Positions 26,335-34,293 of a stretch of 64,000 bases of DNA are shown one piece after another. How positions within the stretch are numbered: the first letter of the stretch is position 1; each line of letters opens with the position of its first letter. This DNA is from JAPHTQ01 sp050302275. Lineage in GTDB: Bacteria > Pseudomonadota > Gammaproteobacteria > Thiohalomonadales > Thiohalomonadaceae. A program made the position numbers and the translations under genes. The stretch is taken from contig JBNLAT010000006.1 in assembly GCA_050302275.1 (NCBI GenBank), positions 39,654 through 103,653 on the forward strand. The letters run 5' to 3'. The notes below the pieces were generated by a model. That model saw only the letters and a list, made by a program, of their open reading frames with translations, did no database searches and was not told the DNA's origin.

Positions 26335-26398
26335 CGCTTCGCTTCATCTGACCCGAAACAGCGATGCAGTTCTGACCAAGTAAGCTTGGTCGTTAGGT
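26328..26398 (+). other. Possible attC (integron cassette recombination) site
   Basis: A 71-bp interval opens with GCTCTAACG, overlapping the stop codon of the preceding gene, and ends with the core GTTAGGT. CTAACG pairs with CGTTAG, and after short spacers GCTT pairs with AAGC, giving the R/L box layout of attC. Against it, the centre folds as its own hairpin (GACCAAG/CTTGGTC) and the opening box is degenerate. No integron integrase is in the window. Confidence 0.35.
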
Positions 26399-26419
26399 TA
26401 CTCAAAGGGATCATACCGA

Positions 26420-27034
26420 ATGGCGTTTAACTTCAAGCGAGAATTTGGGGTGTCGGATATCATCGCGGGAGCAGCTCTCGTAGTTTCTATCTATGCACTA
26501 TGGCAAACATCTGGCGCCAATGATCCGTATCTATTGGTTGGTAACGGCCCTGTTATGGCTGGCGTATTCAATAACCCAGAGACTAACAAGTGTGAATTTG
26601 TTGCTCAAGTACCCGTTACAATCGATAACTCTGGAAAAAAATCCATTATTTTCGAGCGCCTGATTCAGGACAGAGAACTTCCTCCAGTGTTGTACTCTAA
26701 GCATAGGGAGTTTCTCAGCCAAGGAGATATTCCATACGAAATATACCTTACACAATTCAATATGCGCTCTCCGACAGAGTGGGAACATGCTTCTCAAACG
26801 GCCTTAAAACTCGACATCCAGGCTGCGGAACACATAAGCCAATTAATCAAGCCAGGACATAGCTTGGATCGATGGCTGGTCATCAAGTCGCCGGTACGGG
26901 GTACTTCAAATATAGTGCCAACCAGTCTATATATTGCGTTACTGGTAGAATTTAGTAATGGTGAACACAAAGACATTAGGGCTGCGATAAACTTACCAGA
27001 ACTGAAACACAATTGTATTGGCAGCAAACAATAG
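26420..27034 (+). CDS. Hypothetical single-pass membrane protein of the AT-rich insert
   Basis: A 204-residue protein with no recognised family. A membrane helix at residues 10-28 (DIIAGAALVVSIYALWQTS) is followed by an extracytoplasmic or cytoplasmic domain with beta-rich segments (FVAQVPVTIDNSGKKSIIFE and SLYIALLVEFSNGEHKDIRA). AAAGGGATCATACCG precedes the ATG. It lies 85 bp after the preceding gene, beyond the attC-like site, and has the same AT-rich composition, so it probably arrived by transfer. Confidence 0.7.
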   Translation: MAFNFKREFGVSDIIAGAALVVSIYALWQTSGANDPYLLVGNGPVMAGVFNNPETNKCEFVAQVPVTIDNSGKKSIIFERLIQDRELPPVLYSKHREFLSQGDIPYEIYLTQFNMRSPTEWEHASQTALKLDIQAAEHISQLIKPGHSLDRWLVIKSPVRGTSNIVPTSLYIALLVEFSNGEHKDIRAAINLPELKHNCIGSKQ

Positions 27035-27460
27035 AATTTCTTTGTCATATAAAACTTATGACAGCAAGCTGAACTAGAGAGCACAAAGTTGAGAGTCAGC
27101 GTAAAAATAATTGGCGATCTTAAACAGTAAAATTTCCCGAAATTATTATTTAATATTTGTTTTCATTTCCCCCGCATTTTTCCCTTGACTCCCCCTCCCT
27201 TTCTCCATAACTTGGACAGTGCAACACCGCTCAAAACAAAGCGCCGAGTGTATAGTGCAGCAACACCATACACCCGGCTAACCCTAAGACTGTATGCGCA
27301 GACCTTAGGGCTGCATCGGAGTATACAACATACCTGGCGATGATCATTATCGTCCGTTGTGTGACAAGCGGCCCTTCTGTCTCAACGACATCGGGGCCGC
27401 TTTGCGTTGAGCTTCCAATCCACCCGGCAATAACGCCGGAACGACAAGGAGCTAAAAGCT
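27035..27460 (+). other. Structured non-coding leader before a small gene
   Basis: After about 150 bp of AT-rich sequence, three hairpins occur in a row: GTGTAT/ATACAC (27249-27273), CCCTAAG/CTTAGGG (27282-27310), and AAGCGGCCC/GGGCCGCTT (27366-27402). The third contains an inner TGTC/GACA stem. The last ends about 40 bp before the ribosome-binding site of the next gene. It could be a terminator plus leader, a small RNA or a regulatory leader; it matches no riboswitch I recognise. Confidence 0.5.
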
Positions 27461-27784
27461 ATGTCACACGTAAACACCAATGTTATCTATCCCCAATCCA
27501 CCGACCGTACTGCCGCCTGGCAGGTCCGCGAAGACGGCAACGACTACGGCAAAGACGAGAAGAGCAACGTCCGAACCACTTCCCTGTCCGATATGCACAA
27601 CCGCATCCATGAACGGCTCGACCGCGCCAAAGCCCTGATCCACCTGCTGAAAACCGCGGACACGCAGGCAGACGACGCCATACCGCTAACTGCCGTTGTC
27701 ATCGAGGAGCTGATTGAGAGCGCTCAGTTCACCAGTCGGAAGATGTGGGAGTTTATCCAGCGTGAGAAAAGACTAGGCAGTTAG
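27461..27784 (+). CDS. Small hypothetical protein, helical
   Basis: A 107-residue protein. Residues 1-45 are polar; residues 47-103 are predicted amphipathic helices (HERLDRAKALIHLLKTAD, IPLTAVVIEELIESAQFTSR). AAGGAGCTAAAAGCT gives a good ribosome-binding site. The layout resembles small pseudomonad proteins of the DUF3077/DUF6124 type, but the match is too weak to assign. Composition is close to the chromosome average, unlike the AT-rich genes upstream. A strong terminator follows. Confidence 0.7.
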   Translation: MSHVNTNVIYPQSTDRTAAWQVREDGNDYGKDEKSNVRTTSLSDMHNRIHERLDRAKALIHLLKTADTQADDAIPLTAVVIEELIESAQFTSRKMWEFIQREKRLGS

Positions 27785-27807
27785 TCGTTAGAATTTAAGT
27801 GAACACA

Positions 27808-27841
27808 ACAGTGCCGGAGTCGCTTGCGACTCCGGCACTGT
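27808..27841 (+). terminator. Strong hairpin terminator after the small gene
   Basis: A perfect 15-bp stem (27808-27822 with 27827-27841) has a CTTG loop. It is 23 bp after the stop. The T tract is weak (CGTTATT), but the stem is very stable. Confidence 0.65.
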
Positions 27842-27904
27842 CGTTATTGGCTTCTGAATTAGATCCCCACCGAAATGACAGAAGTAAAGACATCGATTTA
27901 CTCA

Positions 27905-28115
27905 AACGAAGCGGTTTAGGGTCCCGTAGACGCAGCCGAGCATCGCAGTCATTTCAGGGAATAGTGAGGGCTTGCCGAGCGAGTTGCGCGAACGACCTGA
28001 AATGGCGAGAAGCACAGGGTACCGCGTTAGCGGCAAGTCTCCGGGCGGCCTTCTCTTTGGTTACTTTCTCTTGGCCGCGCAAGAGAAAGTGACCTGCTCG
28101 CGGGGCAGCCCCCGC
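27905..28115 (-). repeat. Composite intergenic repeat, right (inverted) copy
   Basis: The block 27905-27942 is the inverse of 25168-25205 (36 of 38 bases). Further in, 28059-28094 forms a long hairpin (GGTTACTTTCTCTTG with CAAGAGAAAGTGACC), matching the left copy hairpin in form. The region 27842-28328 has no credible gene; beyond the repeat it holds further short GTCGC/GCGAC inverted repeats and the ppk promoter. Confidence 0.75.
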
Positions 28116-28288
28116 TTTATATGCCGTTATACGTCGCGCAGCGACACCGAATCGAAAGTGTTACCTATGTCCCTGGACCCTCGTGGGAGCGAGTCCCCGC
28201 TTTCAAATGCCTTCACCCGTCGCGAAGCGACACATAACCCATCAGATAAATGACATCGCACAGCGATATCCCCCAATGTGACATATAC

Positions 28289-28306
28289 TTGTCATTTAAC
28301 TGTATA
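28289..28306 (+). promoter_or_regulatory. Pho box-like PhoB site upstream of ppk
   Basis: TTGTCAT-TTAA-CTGTATA consists of two 7-bp half-sites with a 4-bp AT spacer, the geometry of the PhoB consensus (CTGTCAT-N4-CTGTCAY); the second half-site is imperfect. It lies 22 bp before the ATG, closer than usual, so either the leader is very short or the start is further downstream. Confidence 0.45.
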
Positions 28307-28328
28307 AAAATGGAAGGCCGCATTTTTT

Positions 28329-30419
28329 ATGAAGTTTGCCGAAGTGATGGATTCTCCCGAACTGAAACAGTCCGACCTGTATATCAACCGTGAATTGAGC
28401 CTGCTTGCCTTTAACCGCCGCGTGCTGGAACAGGCAAAAGATGAAAACACCCCACTACTTGAACGGCTGCGTTTTCTCTGCATCAGCAGTTCTAACCTGG
28501 ATGAGTTTTTCGAGATCCGCGTTGCCGGTCTGATCCAGCAGGCGGCGATGTCGTCGGTACAGGCCGGACCGGATAACATCATGCCCCACGAACTGCTGGG
28601 GCAGATCAGCGTCCAGGCTCACGAACTGGTAGACGAGCAGTATCGGGTACTCAACGATATCCTGCTGCCCGCCCTCGAAGAGGAAGGCATCCGTTTCGTC
28701 AAACGTCAGGACTGGAACGAAACCCAGGCAGAGTGGATCAAGAATTACTATGAGCATGCCCTGTTGCCGATCCTCAGTCCTATCGGTCTGGACCCGGCGC
28801 ACCCTTTCCCGCGCATTCTCAACAAGAGCCTTAATTTCATTATCTCGTTGAAGGGTAAGGATGCCTTCGGTCGTACCAGTCGCATGGCCATCGTTCAGGC
28901 GCCACGTGCCCTGTCGCGCTTGATAAAACTGCCGGAAGAGAGCGGCAATGGCGCCAATGATTTTGTTTTCCTCTCTTCCATCATTCACGAGCATGTGGCC
29001 GATCTTTTCCCGGGGATGAAGGTGCAGGGTTGTTATCAGTTCCGCGTGACCCGTAATAGCGATCTGTTCGTCGATACCGAAGAGGTCGACGATCTGCTAC
29101 GTGCCCTGGAAGGTGAACTGCCTTCCCGTCGTTATGGCGATGAGGTACGTCTGGAGGTGGCGGACAACTGTCCAGCGGAGGTTAGCCAGTTTCTGCTCGA
29201 TCAGTTCGAGCTGACGCAACGGGATCTCTATACCGTGAATGGCCCGGTCAACCTCAGCCGCCTGATGAACCTGCCCGACAAGGTGGACCGCTCCGATCTG
29301 ACCTTCCCCTCATTTACCCCGGGCCTGCCTTCACGACTGATGCTCGCGGGGAATATTTTTCAGGCGATCCGCAAGGGCGACATCCTGCTGCACCATCCGT
29401 TCGAATCGTTCCTGCCTGTGATCGATTTTCTCAAACAGGCGGCGATTGATCCGAAAGTGCTGGCGATTAAGCAGACCCTCTACCGAACCGGACCGGACTC
29501 GGCAGTGGTCGATGCCCTGGTGCAGGCGGCCCGTGCAGGCAAAGAGGTTACCGTGGTGGTGGAACTGCGCGCCCGTTTCGACGAAGAGGAGAACATCGCC
29601 CTGGCCAACCGTCTGCAAGAGGCCGGGGCGCATGTGGTCTACGGTGTAGTCGGCTACAAGACCCACGCCAAGATGATTCTGGTGGTACGTCGTGAAGAGG
29701 AGCACCTTAAACATTACGTCCATCTGGGGACAGGTAACTACCATGCCCGCACCGCCCGCCTCTATACCGACTACGGCCTGCTCACCAGCGATCCGATATT
29801 AGGCGAGGATGTGCACAAACTATTTCTGCAGCTGACCAGTCTCGGCCGTGGCAGCAAACTGGGCAAACTGTTGCAGTCGCCTTTCACTTTGCACGCGGGA
29901 CTGATCGAACGTATCGAACGGGAAACGGAAAACGCGCAACAGGGCAAACCGACCCGGATCATCGCCAAGATGAATGCGCTGGTGGAACAGAACGTGATTC
30001 GCGCCCTCTATGCAGCTTCCCAGGCAGGGGTGGAGATCGATCTCATCATTCGCGGCATCTGCTGCCTGCGTGCCGGTGTTCCCGGCATCTCGGAAAACAT
30101 TCGTGTCCGTTCGATTATCGGCCGCTTCCTCGAACACACCCGGGTATTCTATTTCCTCAACGGCGGCGAGGAAGAGATCTTCGGTTCCAGCGCCGACTGG
30201 ATGGATCGCAATCTGCACCGTCGAGTAGAAACCTGTTTTCCAATCGAAGACAAAAAACTGCGCGAGCGGATGGTCAGCGAATTGAAGTACTACCTGGAAG
30301 ACAACACCCAGGCCTGGCTGCTGCAGAGTGATGGGAGCTACCAGCGCCTCACCCCGGGGGATGAGGCGCCGTACTCGGCCCAGTCGCGACTGCTGGAGGA
30401 ACTGGCCAAGGCCGAATAA
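28329..30419 (+). CDS. ppk1: Polyphosphate kinase 1
   Basis: A 696-residue Ppk1 (E. coli 688), the membrane-associated enzyme that makes inorganic polyphosphate from ATP. N domain with YINRELSLLAFNRRVLEQA, head domain, and the two phospholipase-D-like C1/C2 domains are complete. The phosphorylated histidine lies in VGYKTHAKMILVVRREE near residue 450 and the second catalytic histidine in GRFLEHTRVFYFLNGGEEE near residue 600. It is tail to tail with the exopolyphosphatase gene, only 3 bp apart, with no terminator between them, so transcripts from either side may overlap. Confidence 0.96.
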   Translation: MKFAEVMDSPELKQSDLYINRELSLLAFNRRVLEQAKDENTPLLERLRFLCISSSNLDEFFEIRVAGLIQQAAMSSVQAGPDNIMPHELLGQISVQAHELVDEQYRVLNDILLPALEEEGIRFVKRQDWNETQAEWIKNYYEHALLPILSPIGLDPAHPFPRILNKSLNFIISLKGKDAFGRTSRMAIVQAPRALSRLIKLPEESGNGANDFVFLSSIIHEHVADLFPGMKVQGCYQFRVTRNSDLFVDTEEVDDLLRALEGELPSRRYGDEVRLEVADNCPAEVSQFLLDQFELTQRDLYTVNGPVNLSRLMNLPDKVDRSDLTFPSFTPGLPSRLMLAGNIFQAIRKGDILLHHPFESFLPVIDFLKQAAIDPKVLAIKQTLYRTGPDSAVVDALVQAARAGKEVTVVVELRARFDEEENIALANRLQEAGAHVVYGVVGYKTHAKMILVVRREEEHLKHYVHLGTGNYHARTARLYTDYGLLTSDPILGEDVHKLFLQLTSLGRGSKLGKLLQSPFTLHAGLIERIERETENAQQGKPTRIIAKMNALVEQNVIRALYAASQAGVEIDLIIRGICCLRAGVPGISENIRVRSIIGRFLEHTRVFYFLNGGEEEIFGSSADWMDRNLHRRVETCFPIEDKKLRERMVSELKYYLEDNTQAWLLQSDGSYQRLTPGDEAPYSAQSRLLEELAKAE

Positions 30420-30422
30420 GCC

Positions 30423-31931
30423 TCAGGCGAATTTGAGTGTGTAGCCGACACTCTTAAGATGCAGTGCTTCCTGTGCCAGATCCGCCTCGGTCAGAGGATG
30501 CTCCGCCAGCCAGCCCCTGGGAAAACGGAGTCGTAGTGTTTTACCCCTGGCACTGAAACCAATCTCGGGCAGTTCCCCTGCAGAGTGGCTACGGTGCAGC
30601 AGTACTGCCATCCGCAACAGGATCGTCAGACGCCGCAAACACTGGCGTTGCGCTGTTGGCAGTTCGCTGAACAACGACTCGCTCAATTTGCGCCGATGGG
30701 CACGAACCAGTACCGCCAGCAGTTGCTGTTCGTTGTTGGAAAACCCCGGCATATCGGAGTTGGCCAACAGATAGGCGCCATGTTTATGGTAACCACTGTG
30801 GGCGATGGCCAGACCGATCTCGTGCAGACGCGCCGCCCAGATCAACAGCTGCTCACGCGCCTCGCCCTGCAAGACCCAGGCCTCCGCCACTTGCCGAAAT
30901 ATCCCTGTGGCCGTGCTCTCGACCCGCGCCACCTGCGCCAGATCGACCCGATAGCGATCACTGAGCGCGGCAATCGTCCTCTCCCGCACATCCTCCTGAC
31001 GCTGACGCCCCAGCAGGTCATAGAGCAGCCCTTCGCGCAGCGCCCAGTCGGAGACCTGCATCTGCTTGATATCCAGCGCCTCGAATATCGCCAGCAGGAC
31101 CGCGGCCCCGCCCGCCACCACCGGCAGGCGTTCCTCACTCAGGCCCTTGAGCTGTAGCTTCTGCACATGGCCGGCAGCAACCAGTTCCTGAGTCAGACGC
31201 CGCATCGCCTCCAGGGTGATGCCGTCATCGCACCAGCCCATAGAACGGGCGATCTCACCCACCGACTTAATCGTCCCCGAGGCACCCACCGCTTCGCTCC
31301 AGCCGATGCCGCGATAGTGATTCTCAATCACCAACAGCTCCTGACGCGCAGCGATCACCGCCTCGCGCATGCCCCTGGCGCTGATGTGACCTTTGGGAAA
31401 ATAGCGCTGACTGAAACTGACGCAGCCCATGTAGAGGCTCTCCAGTTCCAACGGCTCGAAACGCCGTCCCAGGATTAACTCGGTACTGCCACCACCGATA
31501 TCGATAATCAGGCGGGTATCGTCGGAGAGCGGTAGTCCGTGGGAGACCCCGAGATAGATCAGGCGCGCCTCTTCCAGACCAGAGATGACTTCGATGGGAT
31601 GCCCCAACGCCTCCTCCGCATCACGCAGGAAATTGGGGGAGCGGGCCTTACGCAGGGTGTTGGTGCCCACCGCACGAACCGTGCCCGAACCAAACCCTCG
31701 CAGTCGCTGACCGAAGCGGCTCAAGCAATCCAGCGCACGTACTCTGGCGGCCCTGTCGAGACGACCGTCGGCCCCCATGCCCGCCGCCAGGCGCACCATT
31801 TCGCGTAGCCGATCGCGGATCTGTAGCTCGCCATCCACCTCCCGCGCCACAATCATGTGGAAACTGTTGGAACCCAGATCGATGGCGGCGATGATCCCGT
31901 CGGCGTCGCTGTCGTTATCCAATACTTTCAC
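30423..31931 (-). CDS. ppx: Exopolyphosphatase (Ppx/GppA family)
   Basis: A 502-residue actin-fold phosphatase, similar in length to Ppx (513). It removes terminal phosphates from polyphosphate or converts pppGpp to ppGpp. The N-terminal motif IIAAIDLGSNSFHMIVAR and the phosphate loop LIIDIGGGSTELILG are present, followed by the HD-like C-terminal helical domain (AARLHEIGLAIAHSGYHKHG) characteristic of Ppx over short GppA proteins. It converges with ppk1, the enzyme of opposite direction. Confidence 0.93.
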   Translation of the reverse strand: MKVLDNDSDADGIIAAIDLGSNSFHMIVAREVDGELQIRDRLREMVRLAAGMGADGRLDRAARVRALDCLSRFGQRLRGFGSGTVRAVGTNTLRKARSPNFLRDAEEALGHPIEVISGLEEARLIYLGVSHGLPLSDDTRLIIDIGGGSTELILGRRFEPLELESLYMGCVSFSQRYFPKGHISARGMREAVIAARQELLVIENHYRGIGWSEAVGASGTIKSVGEIARSMGWCDDGITLEAMRRLTQELVAAGHVQKLQLKGLSEERLPVVAGGAAVLLAIFEALDIKQMQVSDWALREGLLYDLLGRQRQEDVRERTIAALSDRYRVDLAQVARVESTATGIFRQVAEAWVLQGEAREQLLIWAARLHEIGLAIAHSGYHKHGAYLLANSDMPGFSNNEQQLLAVLVRAHRRKLSESLFSELPTAQRQCLRRLTILLRMAVLLHRSHSAGELPEIGFSARGKTLRLRFPRGWLAEHPLTEADLAQEALHLKSVGYTLKFA

Positions 31932-32260
31932 TCCTGCCCGTAACTACCTGGTTCTACACGCATCCTCTCACAGGATGAGGGGCTTGCCTAAGCGCTTTTT
32001 ATTTCAGCGTGTGTGGTCTATTTTGTGACCGCCACCGCTTCTATAGGAAACTATTATATTTTTTTACAGTACGATTGATTAACTTTGCAAAACACTCATC
32101 TATACTACTTTCGTATTAGTGCACAACGGCAGATTAAAGACATTAAAATGCTGCCTGCATCAATAAAAAAACAGCAAAAAGTCCGCTTAAATTCTGTGGA
32201 ATTATAAAATTTGTTTCCGAACGAGGCGTCGCGTCGCCAGCAAAGATTGAGGAGTCAACA
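31932..32260 (+). promoter_or_regulatory. Intergenic region with candidate hemerythrin promoter
   Basis: This AT-rich stretch between divergent genes holds a candidate sigma-70 promoter, TTAACT (32079-32084) with a 16-bp spacer to TATACT (32101-32106). A CATCCT/AGGATG hairpin is at about 31961-31977. The long leader (about 150 nt) ends in GAGGAG before the hemerythrin ATG. Nothing else is recognised. Confidence 0.4.
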
Positions 32261-32692
32261 ATGAGCATGATTACCTGGGACGATCTCTACAGCGTAGAGA
32301 TTCAGGAGATAGATGAACAGCACAAGTGCCTGGTGGAGATTATGAACGAGCTCTACACCGCCCTGGCCAATCGCTCCAATCCGGAACTGGTGGGCGATGT
32401 GCTGGACAAGCTGGTGGACTACACCCGCATTCACTTCGCCGTAGAAGAGACCCTGATGCGTCTTTTCCACTATGAAGATTACGACAACCACAAGGCGATC
32501 CACGACACGATCGTGGCGCGGGTTGAGGATTTTCAGGGCAAGTACCATGCAGGAGATACCCACGTGGGTATGGAACTGCTGATGTTCCTGCGCGACTGGC
32601 TGTTCGATCACATCAGCAAGGAAGACAAAATGTACTCCAAGACATTCCACAAGGCTGGGGTACAGAAGAAATGGCTGAAAAAATTCTGGTAG
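32261..32692 (+). CDS. Bacteriohemerythrin
   Basis: A 143-residue single-domain hemerythrin that binds O2 at a di-iron centre. The ligand pattern is complete: W6 and IDEQHKCLVEIMNELY, RIHFAVEETLM, DNHKAIHD and DWLFDHISKEDKMYSK supply the five histidines and carboxylates. Such proteins store or deliver oxygen or sense it in microaerobic bacteria. GAGGAG lies 9 nt before the ATG. It is monocistronic. Confidence 0.94.
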   Translation: MSMITWDDLYSVEIQEIDEQHKCLVEIMNELYTALANRSNPELVGDVLDKLVDYTRIHFAVEETLMRLFHYEDYDNHKAIHDTIVARVEDFQGKYHAGDTHVGMELLMFLRDWLFDHISKEDKMYSKTFHKAGVQKKWLKKFW

Positions 32693-32697
32693 GACGC

Positions 32698-32886
32698 CTA
32701 TTCCTTTTCTTCGTTTTCCTCCTTTTCCGTCGACCGGCGGCGCGGGCCGCCGGGGCGGTTTTTTGATTCATCGCTAAAAACGAAGCGACCGAACAGCACG
32801 CAGCCCTTCATCCCCGGCTCGCAGGGATTACCTTTTACCCGATTGCATTTCCCCCTCACTTCGTGAGGACATCCCCAACCACTCAT
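32698..32886 (-). CDS. Small cysteine-rich conserved protein
   Basis: A 62-residue protein with four cysteines in the ordered pattern CPHEVRGKCNRVKGNPCEPG then GCVLFGRFVFS, and a basic/acidic tail (RRRSTEKEENEEKE). The cysteine spacing suggests a small metal-binding knot. Its ATG overlaps the stop of the gamma-glutamylcyclotransferase-like gene (ATGA), so it is translated with it. Function unknown. A GC-rich hairpin followed by six T on the plus strand (32734-32764) lies inside the gene and could end hemerythrin transcription. Confidence 0.7.
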   Translation of the reverse strand: MSGWGCPHEVRGKCNRVKGNPCEPGMKGCVLFGRFVFSDESKNRPGGPRRRSTEKEENEEKE

Positions 32887-33332
32887 CTTCCGCTCCGCTG
32901 TACCTTGACCGGCTGCATCTGCCGCGGCCCACCATCCTGTAAATAATCACCACTGCCAATCCGCCGCAGTCGCGCCGTCGCTCCCATATAGAGATAGGTC
33001 CAAGCCTCGTATTGTTCCCCGCTCGGCAGACGGACCATCACCCTGTCCCGACGATACTGGTAGGGACGGGACTGACCGGCACCAATTCCCTCATATCGAT
33101 CCAGACGTTTCAGGGCATAACCGGGGCGGCGCAGTCGATAGAGATCGCCGACGACCTGCTCCTCAGGATATTGGGCGGGGCGCAATGCAGGATAACTCCC
33201 CACATCATAAAGCCGACCGGGAATCACGCCACAGCCGAGGTACTCCGCCTGACTCGCCAGCCAGTTCGACATCACGCAATGCGCCCCCTGGCGAAGGGTA
33301 CCGTATACAAATAGAAGATCCTGTTCGTCCAT
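32883..33332 (-). CDS. Gamma-glutamylcyclotransferase-like (AIG2/GGCT family) protein
   Basis: A 149-residue protein with the family phosphate/glutamyl loop FVYGTLRQG at residues 8-16, then GRLYDVGSYPAL and the acidic residue in RLDRYEGI that acts in catalysis in characterised members. It probably cleaves gamma-glutamyl amides; the substrate is uncertain. The ATG at 33332 was preferred to an upstream in-frame TTG at 33353. A small Cys-rich gene overlaps its stop. Confidence 0.85.
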   Translation of the reverse strand: MDEQDLLFVYGTLRQGAHCVMSNWLASQAEYLGCGVIPGRLYDVGSYPALRPAQYPEEQVVGDLYRLRRPGYALKRLDRYEGIGAGQSRPYQYRRDRVMVRLPSGEQYEAWTYLYMGATARLRRIGSGDYLQDGGPRQMQPVKVQRSGR

Positions 33333-33541
33333 AAAACCACTTTCGTTTGGCAAGCGACTTTTGTCTATCAGGGAAATTTATCACGAAGGCAGATAAGAGC
33401 GAAATTAACCAAAAAAATTCTATTGAAAAAACGCCTCCAGCTTCTTTACAACCAACCATTTCTGGATACTATTTTCCCAACCTGCCGCAGGCGGCGACAG
33501 GGAGCCAATAACGATTGCCTGGACAACGACAGGGTAATGCC

Positions 33542-33928
33542 ATGAGCGAGAAACACTACTGGTTTGGCTATCTGGAAGCCGGCGAAAAAAGCACTCCGGT
33601 CCTGCGCGACAACCGCATCGACACGGGTAACAGCGACACCATTTACCTGTTCAACCTCAAGCGCAATGAGATCCTCGAATATCGTCGTGAGATTATCGAG
33701 CCGAAGTTGCGTGAACTGAACGATGGGGAGAAAGCGGTTAGCAACGAACTACAGGTTGCCTATGCGGAGTGCCGCAGCCACTTTAATCCCCGAGGCAACA
33801 AAATCGCTAACCTGCCACTAAAGGGACGCAACAAACCTGCCGTAGCTGCTAATGACGACGGCGATGACAAGGAGCTGGATAATTTTGCTGCAGAGAGCGA
33901 TGAGGAGTGGGAAGAGGAAGAGGCTTGA
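33542..33928 (+). CDS. Conserved hypothetical protein with acidic tail
   Basis: A 128-residue protein. The N-terminal 85 residues look folded (HYWFGYLEAGEKSTPVLRDN, then TIYLFNLKRNEILEYRREII); the rest is a low-complexity acidic tail ending EEWEEEEA. No family with known function is recognised. The ATG at 33542 was chosen because the sequence becomes protein-like there. The next gene begins 14 bp after its stop. Confidence 0.7.
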   Translation: MSEKHYWFGYLEAGEKSTPVLRDNRIDTGNSDTIYLFNLKRNEILEYRREIIEPKLRELNDGEKAVSNELQVAYAECRSHFNPRGNKIANLPLKGRNKPAVAANDDGDDKELDNFAAESDEEWEEEEA

Positions 33929-33942
33929 GTGATAATTGCGGG

Positions 33943-34281
33943 ATGATGAGATTTAACCAACTCCCCGTCGGCGAACAATTCGAATACCAGAACGAGCGCT
34001 ATAGCAAGGCCAGCCCTTTAATCGCGGTCAATCTGGAAAGCAACCAGCAGCGCATGATTCCGCGCTCGGCCCTGGTCGCGCCACTCTCCGCCAACGCCAG
34101 CAAGACCGCGGCGGCAGAAACGGATAAAGCCCTTGATGCACGGAAAGTCGCCGCCGCGTTTGAGCTATACCATCAGGAGTGTCTGCTGTGGCTGGCGCAG
34201 GAAGACAAAAGCCCTGAAGAACTACGCGAACGTCTGGAGCTGGCGCGGCAACAGTTCCTGGCGCAGTGCGGCATCAGTTAA
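33943..34281 (+). CDS. Hypothetical protein, small
   Basis: A 112-residue protein. Residues 1-45 form a short beta-rich segment (FNQLPVGEQFEYQNERYSKA then QQRMIPRSALV), followed by two helices (ALDARKVAAAFELYHQECLLWL and SPEELRERLELARQQFLAQ). No known family. It follows the acidic-tail protein closely and is probably in the same operon. Starts at 33943 and 33946 are both possible. Confidence 0.65.
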   Translation: MMRFNQLPVGEQFEYQNERYSKASPLIAVNLESNQQRMIPRSALVAPLSANASKTAAAETDKALDARKVAAAFELYHQECLLWLAQEDKSPEELRERLELARQQFLAQCGIS

Positions 34282-34293
34282 GGCCGTCGTCCG

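Noticed and set aside
32734..32764. GC-rich hairpin plus T run inside the Cys-rich protein gene
   Set aside because: It may end hemerythrin transcription, but the sequence also encodes the Gly-Pro-Arg segment of the small protein and the T run is displaced 5 nt from the stem; noted only within that gene entry.
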